From: Desulfobacterales bacterium
GTDB lineage: Bacteria; Desulfobacterota; Desulfobacteria; Desulfobacterales; JANQIE01
DNA: 43,048 bases
Direction: 5' to 3'
Assembly (NCBI GenBank): GCA_028282295.1
Contig: JANQIE010000209.1
Span: 1-43,048, forward strand
In this document: in pieces, positions 8,176-16,660 of the stretch
Numbering within the stretch: position 1 is the first letter of the stretch
Layout: every line of letters starts with the position of its first letter
The notes under the pieces: generated by a model
What the model saw: only the letters and a program-made list of their open reading frames with translations
What the model was told of the DNA's origin: nothing
Database searches by the model: none
Translations under genes and position numbers: made by a program

Positions 8176-9865
8176 GAATCTTGCGTTCGATGGGAGCTTT
8201 GTCTTTTTTCTGATGTTTTAAGGCGCGCCTGTAAAATTCAAGGGCCTTTTGGTGGTCGTTCAATTTCATATAGGCATCACCAACATGCTCTAGAATGACC
8301 GGATCGTCCGGTACCAGTTCGGCCGCTCTTTCCAAAATCCGGACGGCTTTTTCATACTGCCCCTTTTTGTAATACACCCATCCCAGACTATCGGTGATGT
8401 AGCCGTCGTTCGGTTTCTGCTTCAACGCCCTGATGATCAATGCCTCGGCTTCGTCCAGGTTCATGCCCAAATCGGCGTAGGTGTAGCCCAGGTAGTTCAA
8501 GGCGTTGGCGTTTTCCGGTTCGATCTGCAAGACCTGCTTCATGGTGGCAATGGAATCTTCCTTGCGTCCCCATTTGTCGTAGACAACGCCCAAACGAAAC
8601 CACAGGCGGCCGTTGTTGGGCTCGACCTCAAGGCCGTCTTTCAATGCCGCTTCCGCGGATTGGTAGGCTTGTGTTTCCTCGTGAAAGGAGCCGAGGTAAA
8701 GATAAAATTCAGGGTTGTCGGGAACCTTGGTGATGACATCCTGCAAAAAGGCAATCGCTTTTTCGATATTCCCTTGTTCCTGGTAGTAAAAAGCAAGGTG
8801 CACGGTGGCGTTGGAAAAAAACCGGGATTCGGGCTGAACCGCCAAAAAATGTTCGGCCGCCTCGGCTTTATTATCTTTGCCGTCATAGGCCACACCGGCC
8901 AGGTAGTTCAACTCGGAACTTTGCGGCACCACTTTCAGCATCCCTTTAATCAGGACGATTGCAGCGTCGTACTGCTTGGTCTCGATATATCTCTTAAAGA
9001 GCGTGCGAAAAACTTCCGGATTGTTCCGGCTTTGACGCCCCAGTTTGTTGGTCAGGTTTTTAGCCAGGGCTTTGCTGCCGGTGCGATGATAGAAATAGGC
9101 CAGTCCCAGATTTGCGCGCACCCGGTCCGGATTTTCAGCCAGCATCTCCTGGTACAGTGCCAAAATGCGGTTGTTCTGGTTTAGCTTGCGGTGAATTCCG
9201 ATCAACTCGAAGCGAGGCTCTTCCAAGGCAGGTTCCAGTTTGATGGTTGTTTCAAACTGCACGGTCGCTTCCTGGAGCTTGTTCTGCTCGACGAAAATTT
9301 TACCCCTGAGAAAATAGCCAATGTAGTAATCGGGAAACGCGGCAATCAGACGATCATAAACTTCCATGGCCGCATCCCAATTCTCTTCATCCATAAGCAT
9401 GCTGCCAAGCATGATGTAGATTTCCTTGCGCTGCGGGTCGGTATCGATGACCTTGCTGTATGCTTTTGCGGCGTCGGCGTAGTGTTTTTGCCCCTGTTTG
9501 ATGCGGCCGTAAATGATCAGCGCCTCAACGTCCTCGGGGCGGGTTGTCAGCACCTGCTCTACCTGCTGCAGCGCTTTGTCGCCTTGCTTGCCTTGCAGGT
9601 AAATCTTGGCCAGCTCCTTGCGCATGTAAATCGACGTCGGATCGGCAGCCAGCGCCTTTTCCAATAGGGCGGCCGCTTTGTCAAGTTTACCGTATTTGCG
9701 GGCGAGTTGGGCCTCAGTGAAGTAAAAATATCGATTAGGAGGGCGATTATCGATTGCCGGATCGCGGGTTATGGGGGGGGCAGGTCGTTTAAACGCGCAA
9801 CCTGCAGCGATCAAGCAAATCAAAAGACAGACAATACAACTGAAACGTTCTATCTTCATAAACAT
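8150..9865 (-). CDS. TPR-repeat lipoprotein
   Basis: A protein of about 571 residues with a lipoprotein signal (lipobox IAAGC) followed by a near-continuous array of tetratricopeptide repeats. Examples are KLDKAAALLEKALAADPTS, NIEKAIAFLQDVITKVPDN, RKEDSIATMKQVLQIEPEN and QYEKAVRILERAAELVPDD. TPR arrays are protein-binding scaffolds; similar deltaproteobacterial lipoproteins are usually annotated only as TPR proteins. Two ATGs (9865, 9859) are possible and neither has a strong ribosome site. The leading TTG at 9880 is less likely. The 3' end overlaps the LolB-like gene, so the pair probably forms an envelope module. Confidence 0.88.
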   Translation of the reverse strand: MFMKIERFSCIVCLLICLIAAGCAFKRPAPPITRDPAIDNRPPNRYFYFTEAQLARKYGKLDKAAALLEKALAADPTSIYMRKELAKIYLQGKQGDKALQQVEQVLTTRPEDVEALIIYGRIKQGQKHYADAAKAYSKVIDTDPQRKEIYIMLGSMLMDEENWDAAMEVYDRLIAAFPDYYIGYFLRGKIFVEQNKLQEATVQFETTIKLEPALEEPRFELIGIHRKLNQNNRILALYQEMLAENPDRVRANLGLAYFYHRTGSKALAKNLTNKLGRQSRNNPEVFRTLFKRYIETKQYDAAIVLIKGMLKVVPQSSELNYLAGVAYDGKDNKAEAAEHFLAVQPESRFFSNATVHLAFYYQEQGNIEKAIAFLQDVITKVPDNPEFYLYLGSFHEETQAYQSAEAALKDGLEVEPNNGRLWFRLGVVYDKWGRKEDSIATMKQVLQIEPENANALNYLGYTYADLGMNLDEAEALIIRALKQKPNDGYITDSLGWVYYKKGQYEKAVRILERAAELVPDDPVILEHVGDAYMKLNDHQKALEFYRRALKHQKKDKAPIERKIREISNTGI

Positions 9866-9985
9866 AATCCGGGTTACCAAGGACTTGGCTTTTTTATAAA
9901 TTCTGTTTTACGCCTCCGATGCATTTAAGTGCACCGCATATCCCCTAAAATAGTACACGATTTATGGGGCGCCACATGGGAAGCC

Positions 9986-10071
9986 GCAACCGGTTGCAAG
10001 TTTTTAAACATGTTGCGGGATGATCGGGATTTTATTTTGAACGGATCGAATACCGGTTCTCCGAAACCGGT
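9986..10071. other. Palindromes between TPR gene and sigma factor gene
   Basis: This non-coding stretch holds a perfect 12-base palindrome GCAACCGGTTGC (9986-9997) nested in a CCGCAAC/GTTGCGG pair. It also holds the hairpin ACCGGTT-CTCCGA-AACCGGT (10052-10071), 43 bases after the sigma-factor stop. The second could help end the sigma-factor transcript, but the minus-strand sequence after it is A-rich rather than a T-run, so that is tentative. Confidence 0.5.
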
Positions 10072-10113
10072 TCGCTTCCAAAATTGAACTCAAACAAACT
10101 GCAATTAATGTAC

Positions 10114-11136
10114 CTATGTCGCACCGCCGTTGGTATAAACCTGAAAATCGGGAATCTCTTTCTTGAAGAATTCGCGCATCTTCTTGACCACATTTCTTTC
10201 CACCTGCCGGACGCGTTCGCGGCTGATACCGTAGCGGTCACCGATTTCCTGCAACGTGACCGGATTTTCCGAAAAAATGCGCGAATCAAATATTTCGAGT
10301 TCCCGCTCGGTCATGTTTTTGCGAAACATAGCGATCTTTTCATGCAACAGCGTTTCGAGTTCTTTTTTGGCCACACGGTCTTCTGCCGATTCGACATCCG
10401 TGCTTAAAAACTCGATCCGCTCCGTGTCCGAATCATCTTTCAAAGGAGCGTCCAGGGAAACATCCCACCCATCCAGGCGTTGATCCATGTCGACGATTTC
10501 GCGCTCGGATACCCCCAACCGCTCGGAAAGCAACTTCGGTTTGGGATCAAATCCCTCGTCGATCAGTTTTTGTTTTTCTTTTTTTAATTTGAAGAATAAT
10601 TTGCGTTGACCCTGCGTGGTGCCGATTTTGACGAGGCGCCAGTTGTCCATGATGAATTTAAGGATGTAGGCTTTAATCCAAAAGGAGGCGTAGTAGGAAA
10701 ACTTGACGTTTTTATAGGGATCGAATTTCTTGACAGCCTGCATCAAACCGATGTTGCCTTCCTGAATCAAATCCAGCAGGTTTTGCATCCAAACCCGCTG
10801 AAATTCCAAGGCAATTTTTACCACCAGGCGCAAGTTGGAAGTGACCAGAACATAGGCCGCGTCACGGTCGCCCTCTTCACGCACCCTTTTGGCCAGCGAG
10901 CGTTCCTGGTCCTTGGTCAGCAATTTATATTTGCTGATCTCCATCAGATAACGTTGCAGGGGATCGTATTTGACAAGCGCCTTGTCACTTGAAGTATCGG
11001 ACGCTTTGACCTTGGCTTTGGCTTTGACCTTGGCTTTGGTTTTTGCCTTGGCCTTTGCTTTCGTGGTCCTGGTCACCTTCTTTTTGGGTGCCGGCTTTTT
11101 TTTTGCTTTTTTTGTCGGTGTGTTTTTTTTAATCAT
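10114..11136 (-). CDS. rpoH: RpoH-like sigma factor with Lys/Ala-rich N-terminal tail
   Basis: A sigma-70 family protein of 340 residues. Region 1.2 starts at DPLQRYLMEISKYKLLT. Region 2 has the core-binding and -10 recognition helices NLRLVVKIALEFQ...NLLDLIQEGNIGLMQAVKKFDPYKNVKFSYYASFWIKAYILKFI. Region 4 has the helix-turn-helix VTLQEIGDRYGISRERVRQVE. The short region 2-4 spacing and SFWIKAYILKFIMDN fit the heat-shock sigma-32 group. Before region 1.2 sit about 45 residues made almost wholly of Lys and Ala, resembling histone H1-like tails and absent from E. coli RpoH. The start is ATG 11136; a GTG two codons upstream is possible. The target regulon may include htpG, by inference only. Confidence 0.88.
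   Translation of the reverse strand: MIKKNTPTKKAKKKPAPKKKVTRTTKAKAKAKTKAKVKAKAKVKASDTSSDKALVKYDPLQRYLMEISKYKLLTKDQERSLAKRVREEGDRDAAYVLVTSNLRLVVKIALEFQRVWMQNLLDLIQEGNIGLMQAVKKFDPYKNVKFSYYASFWIKAYILKFIMDNWRLVKIGTTQGQRKLFFKLKKEKQKLIDEGFDPKPKLLSERLGVSEREIVDMDQRLDGWDVSLDAPLKDDSDTERIEFLSTDVESAEDRVAKKELETLLHEKIAMFRKNMTERELEIFDSRIFSENPVTLQEIGDRYGISRERVRQVERNVVKKMREFFKKEIPDFQVYTNGGAT
10995..11110 (-). repeat. Low-complexity Lys/Ala codon repeat inside the sigma-factor gene
   Basis: The coding strand runs through imperfect repeats of AAA/AAG and GCC/GCT codons. On the plus strand this is seen as repeated CTTGGCTTTGG-like units. It encodes the basic tail of the sigma factor and could expand or contract by slippage. 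Confidence 0.8.
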
Positions 11137-11291
11137 CGTCACTGTATTCTATGCGGTCGACAAATCGCCATGACAAACGGGAATTCGAATTGAATCGCTT
11201 TATGCGCCTGCATCCCTTCGGCTTCAATGCGACCCGGTTAAATTAGGGGATCCCAATCAACAAGGATCCTTACTAAGATCTTTTTTTTAAG

Positions 11292-11320
11292 TGGACATCA
11301 ACAGGGGCTTGTGCTATAGG
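11292..11320 (+). promoter_or_regulatory. Sigma-70-type promoter for tRNA-Arg
   Basis: A TGGACA -35 box (11292-11297), exactly 17 bases, and TATAGG as -10 (11315-11320). A TG lies one base before the -10, which makes an extended -10. The predicted start near 11327 is nine bases before the mature tRNA end. Confidence 0.65.
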
Positions 11321-11335
11321 CCCAATTTGTTTTCA

Positions 11336-11412
<77 letters not shown>

Positions 11413-11420
11413 GTAAATTC

Positions 11421-11457
11421 AAAGGAAGTGAGGTTTTTCCTCAACTTCCTTTTTTTT
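11421..11457 (+). terminator. Intrinsic terminator of tRNA-Arg
   Basis: Stem AAGGAAGTGAGG pairs with CCTCAACTTCCTT with one bulged A and a TTTTT loop. It is followed at once by a run of T. It starts nine bases after the tRNA CCA. Confidence 0.9.
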
Positions 11458-11789
11458 CATAAACCGTTCCTTTATTTTCAATTAACACAATAACATACTA
11501 TAAGCGACACTAATTTTAAATTCATAATTTCATTTTGCTCACGCCAACCCGAAACCCGGTTGAAATCGAAAATACGCGGACCGACTGTGTCATAGATCCA
11601 ACGCTGTGTCCACCAACAATTGAAGCAACACCGAATGCTGTGGCACAAACAGCGTCCATCCGGCTGTTTCGAGCAGATTCACGGCCGGCTGTCGTTATCG
11701 TTTTTCCGGGCGTTGATGCAGTCCAGTGACCTGCGTCGTCATCAGCAGGTTAGGGCCGCGGAAAAAAACAGATTCGAGCACTAGCGATG
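11458..11789. other. Gene-free stretch after tRNA-Arg
   Basis: About 330 bases with no ORF carrying a recognisable motif on either strand. The longest frame (about 64 codons) has no ribosome site and unusual composition. No tRNA-end duplication, integrase or insertion remnant was seen. It separates the tRNA from the end of the ABC-transporter operon. Confidence 0.6.
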
Positions 11790-11827
11790 GGCCTAAAAAA
11801 AGTGGCCCATTGGGCGATGGGCCACTT
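11790..11827 (-). terminator. Strong intrinsic terminator of the rhomboid-transglutaminase-ABC operon
   Basis: A perfect 11-bp stem AAGTGGCCCAT/ATGGGCCACTT (11800-11810 and 11817-11827) with a six-base loop. On the minus strand it is followed by TTTTTTTAGG. It lies 145 bases beyond the ABC permease stop, in the reading direction of that operon. Confidence 0.85.
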
Positions 11828-11832
11828 GTCTG

Positions 11833-11859
11833 AAAGGAGGTTAGATGAAAGTAGTTTGA
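11833..11859 (+). other. Perfect Shine-Dalgarno followed by a four-codon ORF
   Basis: AAAGGAGG is followed four bases later by ATG AAA GTA GTT TGA. It could be chance, a leader peptide, or the remnant of a lost gene. No partner gene follows on the plus strand. Confidence 0.3.
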
Positions 11860-11971
11860 AATGCATCCGATGGAAGGTATGATCCATACCATCCATCCAG
11901 AATTAGAGAGTGCCGTCGATTAAAAAGGTTACAAATTCAAATTTAGAACAATTCCATGTTTTATGCGGGCC

Positions 11972-13669
11972 TTAAAGCGCATGCGCCTTAAGCTTACGAC
12001 AGCCGTAACGCATCGGCCAGATCACCGCTAAAACACACAGGGCCAATGCGACACTGAATGCGCAGACGGCCCCGATGATTTCAGCACTGCTCAGCGGACG
12101 GTTTTTCCAATCAGCCATCAGGAGACGATAAACCGGCCCGGCCTCCAGTACAATTACCGTGCCCACCAGTGACACACACAGAATCATAAACACCAACCCG
12201 CCAAAACTCGTGGCCGATTGGGTCGGATTTTCCGATTTGAAATCGGGATAGGCCGCGCCCAGGCCAATCCCCATTGCCACGATACCGGGGATCAGGCAAA
12301 AGACCGTCAACACCGAAAGGGTCATCATCAAGGCGGTGGCGTTCAACAACAGATTCGTCACCACGATAACGATCTGGCTCAACACCGCCAGGGGCAACCA
12401 GTAGACGGCAAACTTGACCCACAAGTAGGTTTGCATGGATAGCGGCGCGGTTTTCAATAACCAGAAGGCTTCGCGCTCCATGCTGACCGCCACGAAAGCG
12501 AAACGCGCCGATATCGCGGCAAACACGAAACAGGCCAGGCCCATGTTCAGAAATGCCATCAGGTTCTGCAAGTAAATCGTGGCGATGGGGGCTCTTTCCA
12601 ACGGCAGGACCTTGAAATTGTAAATGTAAATCACAAACAGCGCCGCAATCAAAAACAGTTGGCTCCACTGGGTTTGATCGCGAAAGAACACCCTGAACTC
12701 CTTTGCGATCAACGCCCGCAACGGTCCCCGCAAAAACGGTAAGGGGCGTTTAAAAAAAATCCGGCCGTTTTTATCCCGCCGCAACGGTGCGACCTGCGCT
12801 TTACAAAACCCTTTGTAGTAGACTGCATCGGCCAGGATCACCCCCAGGCAGCCGCTGAAAACGGCAAAACTGATGCTCATGACCAGGGGCAGCCAGACCT
12901 CAGTCCAGTTGCTGGTCAAGGCGGCTTGGATGCTTTCGTAAACCCAACTGCTTGGCAACCACACAGCCGAAGGGGCATGCAGGGCCTTCAAGTAAACCAG
13001 GGCCGTGGCAAACGCCTCCGGGTCCACCAGGCGTTCGGGCCGTGACAGGCGGAAAGCCAGATAGAGGACCAAAAACAATGCCAGCCCGAGAAAGATGAAA
13101 ATACTTTTTAACCGCGACGCCGGTAAAATCATAACCGCAAGTTGCACGACGATCACGCTGAACGCCGAGGCGATGACAACCAACGCGCTCAATCCGATCA
13201 GGCTGACCACATAAAAACCGAAGGCCGCGTCAAAAACCACCCCATATGCGATAAACACCGGAATCGAGTAGACCAGCACCATCCAGGAACCGTCCACCAT
13301 GCTTTCAATCCACCGGGCCAGATAAATCTGGTAGCCCGGAACCGGCGTGGCATGCACCAGAGGAAGATCGCGACTGAGAAATAATTTCGACAGGTTGGTC
13401 AAAATGCCGCTGAAGATCAGCAGCGAAAAAAGCGCCGCCAGGACAATTGATAAAAGTTTAAAGGCCAGCAAGTCGCCGATTTCTTCAATGGACTGAAAAT
13501 AGGTCAGCACCCGCAACGAAACCGCCAGCACCGCCCCCCAGAAAACGAGGCCCAACACGCCTAAAACACAATACTTGCCCCAGTGGGATCGGGTTCGGCC
13601 GCCACGCCTGGTCAGCGGATTGACAAACGCCCACCAGCGCGGCTTGAGTAGGGATAAGACTAACGGCAT
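11972..13669 (-). CDS. ABC-2-type transporter permease subunit
   Basis: A 565-residue polytopic membrane protein with about 12 hydrophobic segments in two halves. Each half is preceded by a cytoplasmic part: LSRDLPLVHATPVPGYQIYLARW early, and IAKEFRVFFRDQTQWSQL in the middle. This layout matches large exporter permeases of the ABC-2/DUF-type group, where one long chain carries two six-helix halves. It begins five bases after the ATPase stop. The substrate is unknown. With the adjacent transglutaminase-like and rhomboid genes, an envelope or secreted substrate is a reasonable inference. There is no frameshift. A GGAG lies 14 bases before the ATG, rather far for a ribosome site. Confidence 0.83.
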   Translation of the reverse strand: MPLVLSLLKPRWWAFVNPLTRRGGRTRSHWGKYCVLGVLGLVFWGAVLAVSLRVLTYFQSIEEIGDLLAFKLLSIVLAALFSLLIFSGILTNLSKLFLSRDLPLVHATPVPGYQIYLARWIESMVDGSWMVLVYSIPVFIAYGVVFDAAFGFYVVSLIGLSALVVIASAFSVIVVQLAVMILPASRLKSIFIFLGLALFLVLYLAFRLSRPERLVDPEAFATALVYLKALHAPSAVWLPSSWVYESIQAALTSNWTEVWLPLVMSISFAVFSGCLGVILADAVYYKGFCKAQVAPLRRDKNGRIFFKRPLPFLRGPLRALIAKEFRVFFRDQTQWSQLFLIAALFVIYIYNFKVLPLERAPIATIYLQNLMAFLNMGLACFVFAAISARFAFVAVSMEREAFWLLKTAPLSMQTYLWVKFAVYWLPLAVLSQIVIVVTNLLLNATALMMTLSVLTVFCLIPGIVAMGIGLGAAYPDFKSENPTQSATSFGGLVFMILCVSLVGTVIVLEAGPVYRLLMADWKNRPLSSAEIIGAVCAFSVALALCVLAVIWPMRYGCRKLKAHAL

Positions 13670-13674
13670 TCGAT

Positions 13675-14436
13675 TTAATTACGCTCCTGATTTGCGGCGT
13701 CAACCGCCACAAGCGGTTCCTGGGTCAGTTTGATGAATACGTCCTCGAAATCGGCTTCGATAGCGCGGGCCTGTTCGCTGAGCTGGCGCACCGTGCCGCC
13801 GGCGATCAACCGCCCCTTGTTGATGATCCCAAAGCGCGAGCAAACCTCTTCAGCAACGCGCAGGGTGTGCGTGGACATGAAAATCGTTTTGCCCTCTTGC
13901 GCCAGATTTTTAAATAGCTGCTTGACCATTTTGATACCCGCCGGATCGAGTCCGACCATCGGTTCGTCGACGATGATCACGGCCGGATTGTGCAGCAACG
14001 CCGCCGCCATGATCAGGCGTTGCTTCATGCCGTGTGAATAGGCCTCGATCAATTCATGGCCCCAGTCATCCAAGGCAAACTGCTTCAGACGCTGCCACGC
14101 CTTTTTTTCAAAACCGTTGTGCCCCATCCGGTAAAGATCGGCGGTAAACCGCATGAACTCCATGCCGGTCAGCTTTTCGTAGAGATAGGGGCGGTCCGGA
14201 ATATAACCGATGTGCTGTTTAGCCTTTTCCGGCGCGGTGCGCATATCGATATCGCAAATCGTCACATTGCCCGATGACGGCGCTGTCACGCCACTGAGCA
14301 TTTTAATGGTGGTGGTTTTACCGGCGCCGTTCGGCCCTATGAAACCGAAGATCTCACCGGGCGCCACGGACACATCCAATCGATCCACCGCTACCACCGA
14401 GCCGAATGTTTTGGTCAGTTTTTCCAGTTTTATCAT
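13675..14436 (-). CDS. ABC transporter ATP-binding protein
   Basis: A 253-residue ABC ATPase. It has Walker A GPNGAGKTT, the Q-loop region GYIPDRPYLYEKLTG, the signature YSHGMKQR in place of the usual LSGGQ, Walker B AVIIVDEP, and the H-loop MSTH. It powers the membrane partner encoded just downstream. The altered signature, beginning S-H-G-M, is typical of the CcmA/NatA-like exporter branch. The start ATG overlaps the transglutaminase stop in the ATGA arrangement, so the genes are coupled. About 20 residues at the C terminus after the core have no clear motif. Confidence 0.93.
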   Translation of the reverse strand: MIKLEKLTKTFGSVVAVDRLDVSVAPGEIFGFIGPNGAGKTTTIKMLSGVTAPSSGNVTICDIDMRTAPEKAKQHIGYIPDRPYLYEKLTGMEFMRFTADLYRMGHNGFEKKAWQRLKQFALDDWGHELIEAYSHGMKQRLIMAAALLHNPAVIIVDEPMVGLDPAGIKMVKQLFKNLAQEGKTIFMSTHTLRVAEEVCSRFGIINKGRLIAGGTVRQLSEQARAIEADFEDVFIKLTQEPLVAVDAANQERN

Positions 14437-15905
14437 GATTGCAGGTCAACTATCGTCAGTTTGATTTTGCCCATCACGCCCAGAAGATCGTGCTGGAGTT
14501 GCTGCACCCCTTCTGAAAACCGCAGGTGCGTCACATCGGCCGGCAACTGGTTGAACACGGTGTCCACCGTAATCCAGCGCCCCAGATAAACACCGTTCCA
14601 GGCATGGTAGTAAAAACGGCCGTCCAGATAGGCCAGCCCCGCCTCTACCCGCGTCGGGATACCGGCGGCCCGCGCCATGGCGGCAAACAACACGGCGTGC
14701 TCGTTGCAGTCCCCCACCCGCTGATGCAGCGTATCGAGCGCATTGGGCACGGACAGTACCGGACGTTTTTCAATATTGGTGTAGATCCAATCAGCAATTC
14801 TGCGAACTTTTTGCAGGCCCGAATCCTGCGGTGTTGTCAATTTGGCGACAAGCTGTTTGATCCGATGGTTTTCTGACTGAATCATGGCTTCCGGCCGCAG
14901 ATATCGTTGTTTGCCCTTGTTTGCGTCTGTGGGGTCGACTGTCAACTTGTCGATACGTTCTTTGGTGACAAAGAGCCGGTTTTTCTTGAAGACTTGCCGG
15001 CCACCGGTCAAACGTAACTTTCCGGCATCGATACCGTGCAAATCGATACTAAGCGCTTTTAGATTCGCCGGCTGGTCGATTCGCCGGCCTGCGTCAACCG
15101 ACGCCAACACCGCCAAATCCTCACCCGGCTTCATGGTCAAACCGTCCTTGGCCTTGTCCGCCGTGGTCTTTTGAAGCGACATCCCCAAAAAACCGCGTTC
15201 CTTGAGGATCTCCCCGGCATCACTGATCCAGGCGGTCTGTTGGGTGCCCTTGAACTCGATAAGCGCCCGATTGGCCAGATATCGCTTTTCTCCCAATCGG
15301 ACCGTCTCCTTGCCCTTGATGGTCACCGTGACCGGTAAACGGCCCAATGTTACCGGATCGAAAATATCGAACTGCTGTTGCGCCCCCGGATCAAACCCGG
15401 TCAGCGATATCCGGTCGGCGATACTGCCGGCCATGTATATTTTGCGGGCTACCGGCACTTCCATCTCCTGGTCTTCTCCCAGCCCTTGCAACCGGATTGA
15501 CAACTTATCGTTGAATACCGCCCCATCGGCTTTAAACGTAAAACGCCCCGAGTCGATCGTGAACTCAAAGGCGTCCAGGCTGAAATCGGAATTGAGCTGC
15601 GACGTGGTTTCCATGGTTATGGTCTGCATCAATCCCAGGGTGTTGACACGCAGATGCAATTGTTCGGTATGGGCGTATCCGTCTTTATGCCGCCGCAAGG
15701 TGCTGTGTGTGTAGCCAACTTTCTGACGGGCCTGGTAAATGCTCATCCAGGTGTCGCGGTCGGCGGTCTGGCCCGGCCTAACCACCGCTTCCTGGTTATT
15801 TGGCGCCGCCGGGTGCAACACACCGGTCTTGATGCCTAACAACACGCAAAACAAAACACCACTCATCAGGCCGGTCGCCCAAAATCCCTGCAATCTTTTA
15901 AACAT
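14433..15905 (-). CDS. Membrane-anchored transglutaminase-like protease/ligase
   Basis: A 490-residue protein with an N-terminal hydrophobic anchor (about 8-28), a long beta-rich central part, and a C-terminal transglutaminase-like core. The catalytic triad is visible as Cys400 in GDCNEHAVLFAAMARAAGIP, His434 in YYHAWNGVY and Asp448 in ITVDTVF. Such domains may act as proteases, amidases or crosslinkers in the envelope; substrate unknown. The start at ATG 15905 has a GGAATGGA-like site. A longer frame upstream would run into the rhomboid gene and is rejected. It couples to the ABC ATPase by ATGA. It probably acts on the periplasmic side. Confidence 0.82.
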   Translation of the reverse strand: MFKRLQGFWATGLMSGVLFCVLLGIKTGVLHPAAPNNQEAVVRPGQTADRDTWMSIYQARQKVGYTHSTLRRHKDGYAHTEQLHLRVNTLGLMQTITMETTSQLNSDFSLDAFEFTIDSGRFTFKADGAVFNDKLSIRLQGLGEDQEMEVPVARKIYMAGSIADRISLTGFDPGAQQQFDIFDPVTLGRLPVTVTIKGKETVRLGEKRYLANRALIEFKGTQQTAWISDAGEILKERGFLGMSLQKTTADKAKDGLTMKPGEDLAVLASVDAGRRIDQPANLKALSIDLHGIDAGKLRLTGGRQVFKKNRLFVTKERIDKLTVDPTDANKGKQRYLRPEAMIQSENHRIKQLVAKLTTPQDSGLQKVRRIADWIYTNIEKRPVLSVPNALDTLHQRVGDCNEHAVLFAAMARAAGIPTRVEAGLAYLDGRFYYHAWNGVYLGRWITVDTVFNQLPADVTHLRFSEGVQQLQHDLLGVMGKIKLTIVDLQS

Positions 15906-15927
15906 CAACAAAAGTCCATTCCGATGT

Positions 15928-16476
15928 TTATCGGGCGTATCGTCTGAGTTGCCACGCCGAAACGACCCCGCCGGCAAATCCGAAAAAATGACCGCTCCAA
16001 CTCACGCCGGGGATATAAACCCACAACGATTGAACCGCACCGCCGTAAAGAAAAAAAACCAAGGCCGACACCACGAGGGCTTGCCATTCACGTCGCACAA
16101 TACCGGCCACCAGCATAAAACCGATCAGACCGAAGATTACCCCGCTGGCGCCAATATGAACCGACCGCCGCGCACCAAAGAGCCAGATCCCGAGCCCGCT
16201 GATGATCACGATGACAAGAACAGCCCGCAAGGTCAATCGCCGGCTGAAACGCAACGCCAACAACATCAGGAAAAAAAGGGCCGTGGAATTGGCGATCAAA
16301 TGCCCCAAGTTGGCATGCAAAAACGGGGCCCACAGAACCCCCCAGAGACCGCTGATCATTCGCGGTCTGATACCGAAGACACGCAAGTCCACCGGCAAAA
16401 TAAAATTTACAAAATAGATCAACCACAAAAGCGCCACAATCGACCAGGCCATGCGCACGGACTCGGAAAATTTCAT
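15928..16476 (-). CDS. Rhomboid-family intramembrane serine protease
   Basis: A 182-residue polytopic protein of about six helices. Family marks are HANLGHLIANS (helix 2 region), GASGVIFG carrying the nucleophile Ser111, and SGHFFGFAGG carrying the catalytic His163. Rhomboids cut single-span membrane proteins within the bilayer. The start is uncertain. ATG 16476 is preferred, because an upstream ATG at 16500 lies inside the terminal repeat of element A1 and would add only MDTRKNLF. The gene stops 22 bases before the transglutaminase start, so it likely leads that operon. Confidence 0.87.
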   Translation of the reverse strand: MKFSESVRMAWSIVALLWLIYFVNFILPVDLRVFGIRPRMISGLWGVLWAPFLHANLGHLIANSTALFFLMLLALRFSRRLTLRAVLVIVIISGLGIWLFGARRSVHIGASGVIFGLIGFMLVAGIVRREWQALVVSALVFFLYGGAVQSLWVYIPGVSWSGHFFGFAGGVVSAWQLRRYAR

Positions 16477-16492
16477 AAACAGGTTCTTTCTA

Positions 16493-16657
16493 GTGTCCAT
16501 CCGGAAATAGTAGATTTTGGTTCAGGGCAAGGCCGCAGCCGATTTGCAACCGCAGGCGTAGCAAGGCTACGTCGCAAGACCATGAATGGCTACGCCATTA
16601 TTGCAAATCGGTGAGAACGCAGTCCTGGGCCAAAAGATGCTATTTCCAGATGGACAC
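16493..16657. repeat. Family A element, copy A1 (165 bp, complete)
   Basis: The ends GTGTCCATCCGGAAATAG and CTATTTCCAGATGGACAC form a terminal inverted repeat of about 28 bp with four mismatches. Inside are a CAGG/CCTG pair, the perfect stem GATTTGCAA/TTGCAAATC, and two small hairpins: CGTAGC-AAG-GCTACG and AATGGC-TAC-GCCATT. This is the most complete copy, in what is called forward orientation here. It fills the space between the SixA and rhomboid genes. Confidence 0.9.
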
Positions 16658-16660
16658 GTT

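Noticed and set aside
11650..11670. GTCCATCCGG near tRNA-Arg resembling a family A end
   Set aside because: Only about ten bases match and there is no inverted partner; likely chance.
16477..16500. Eight extra residues at the rhomboid N terminus
   Set aside because: The ATG is part of the family A terminal repeat and lacks a ribosome site; the shorter start is more natural.
16493..16657. Family A as an integron attC site
   Set aside because: There is no GTTRRRY core, no integrase gene, and the copies are scattered instead of arranged as tandem cassettes.
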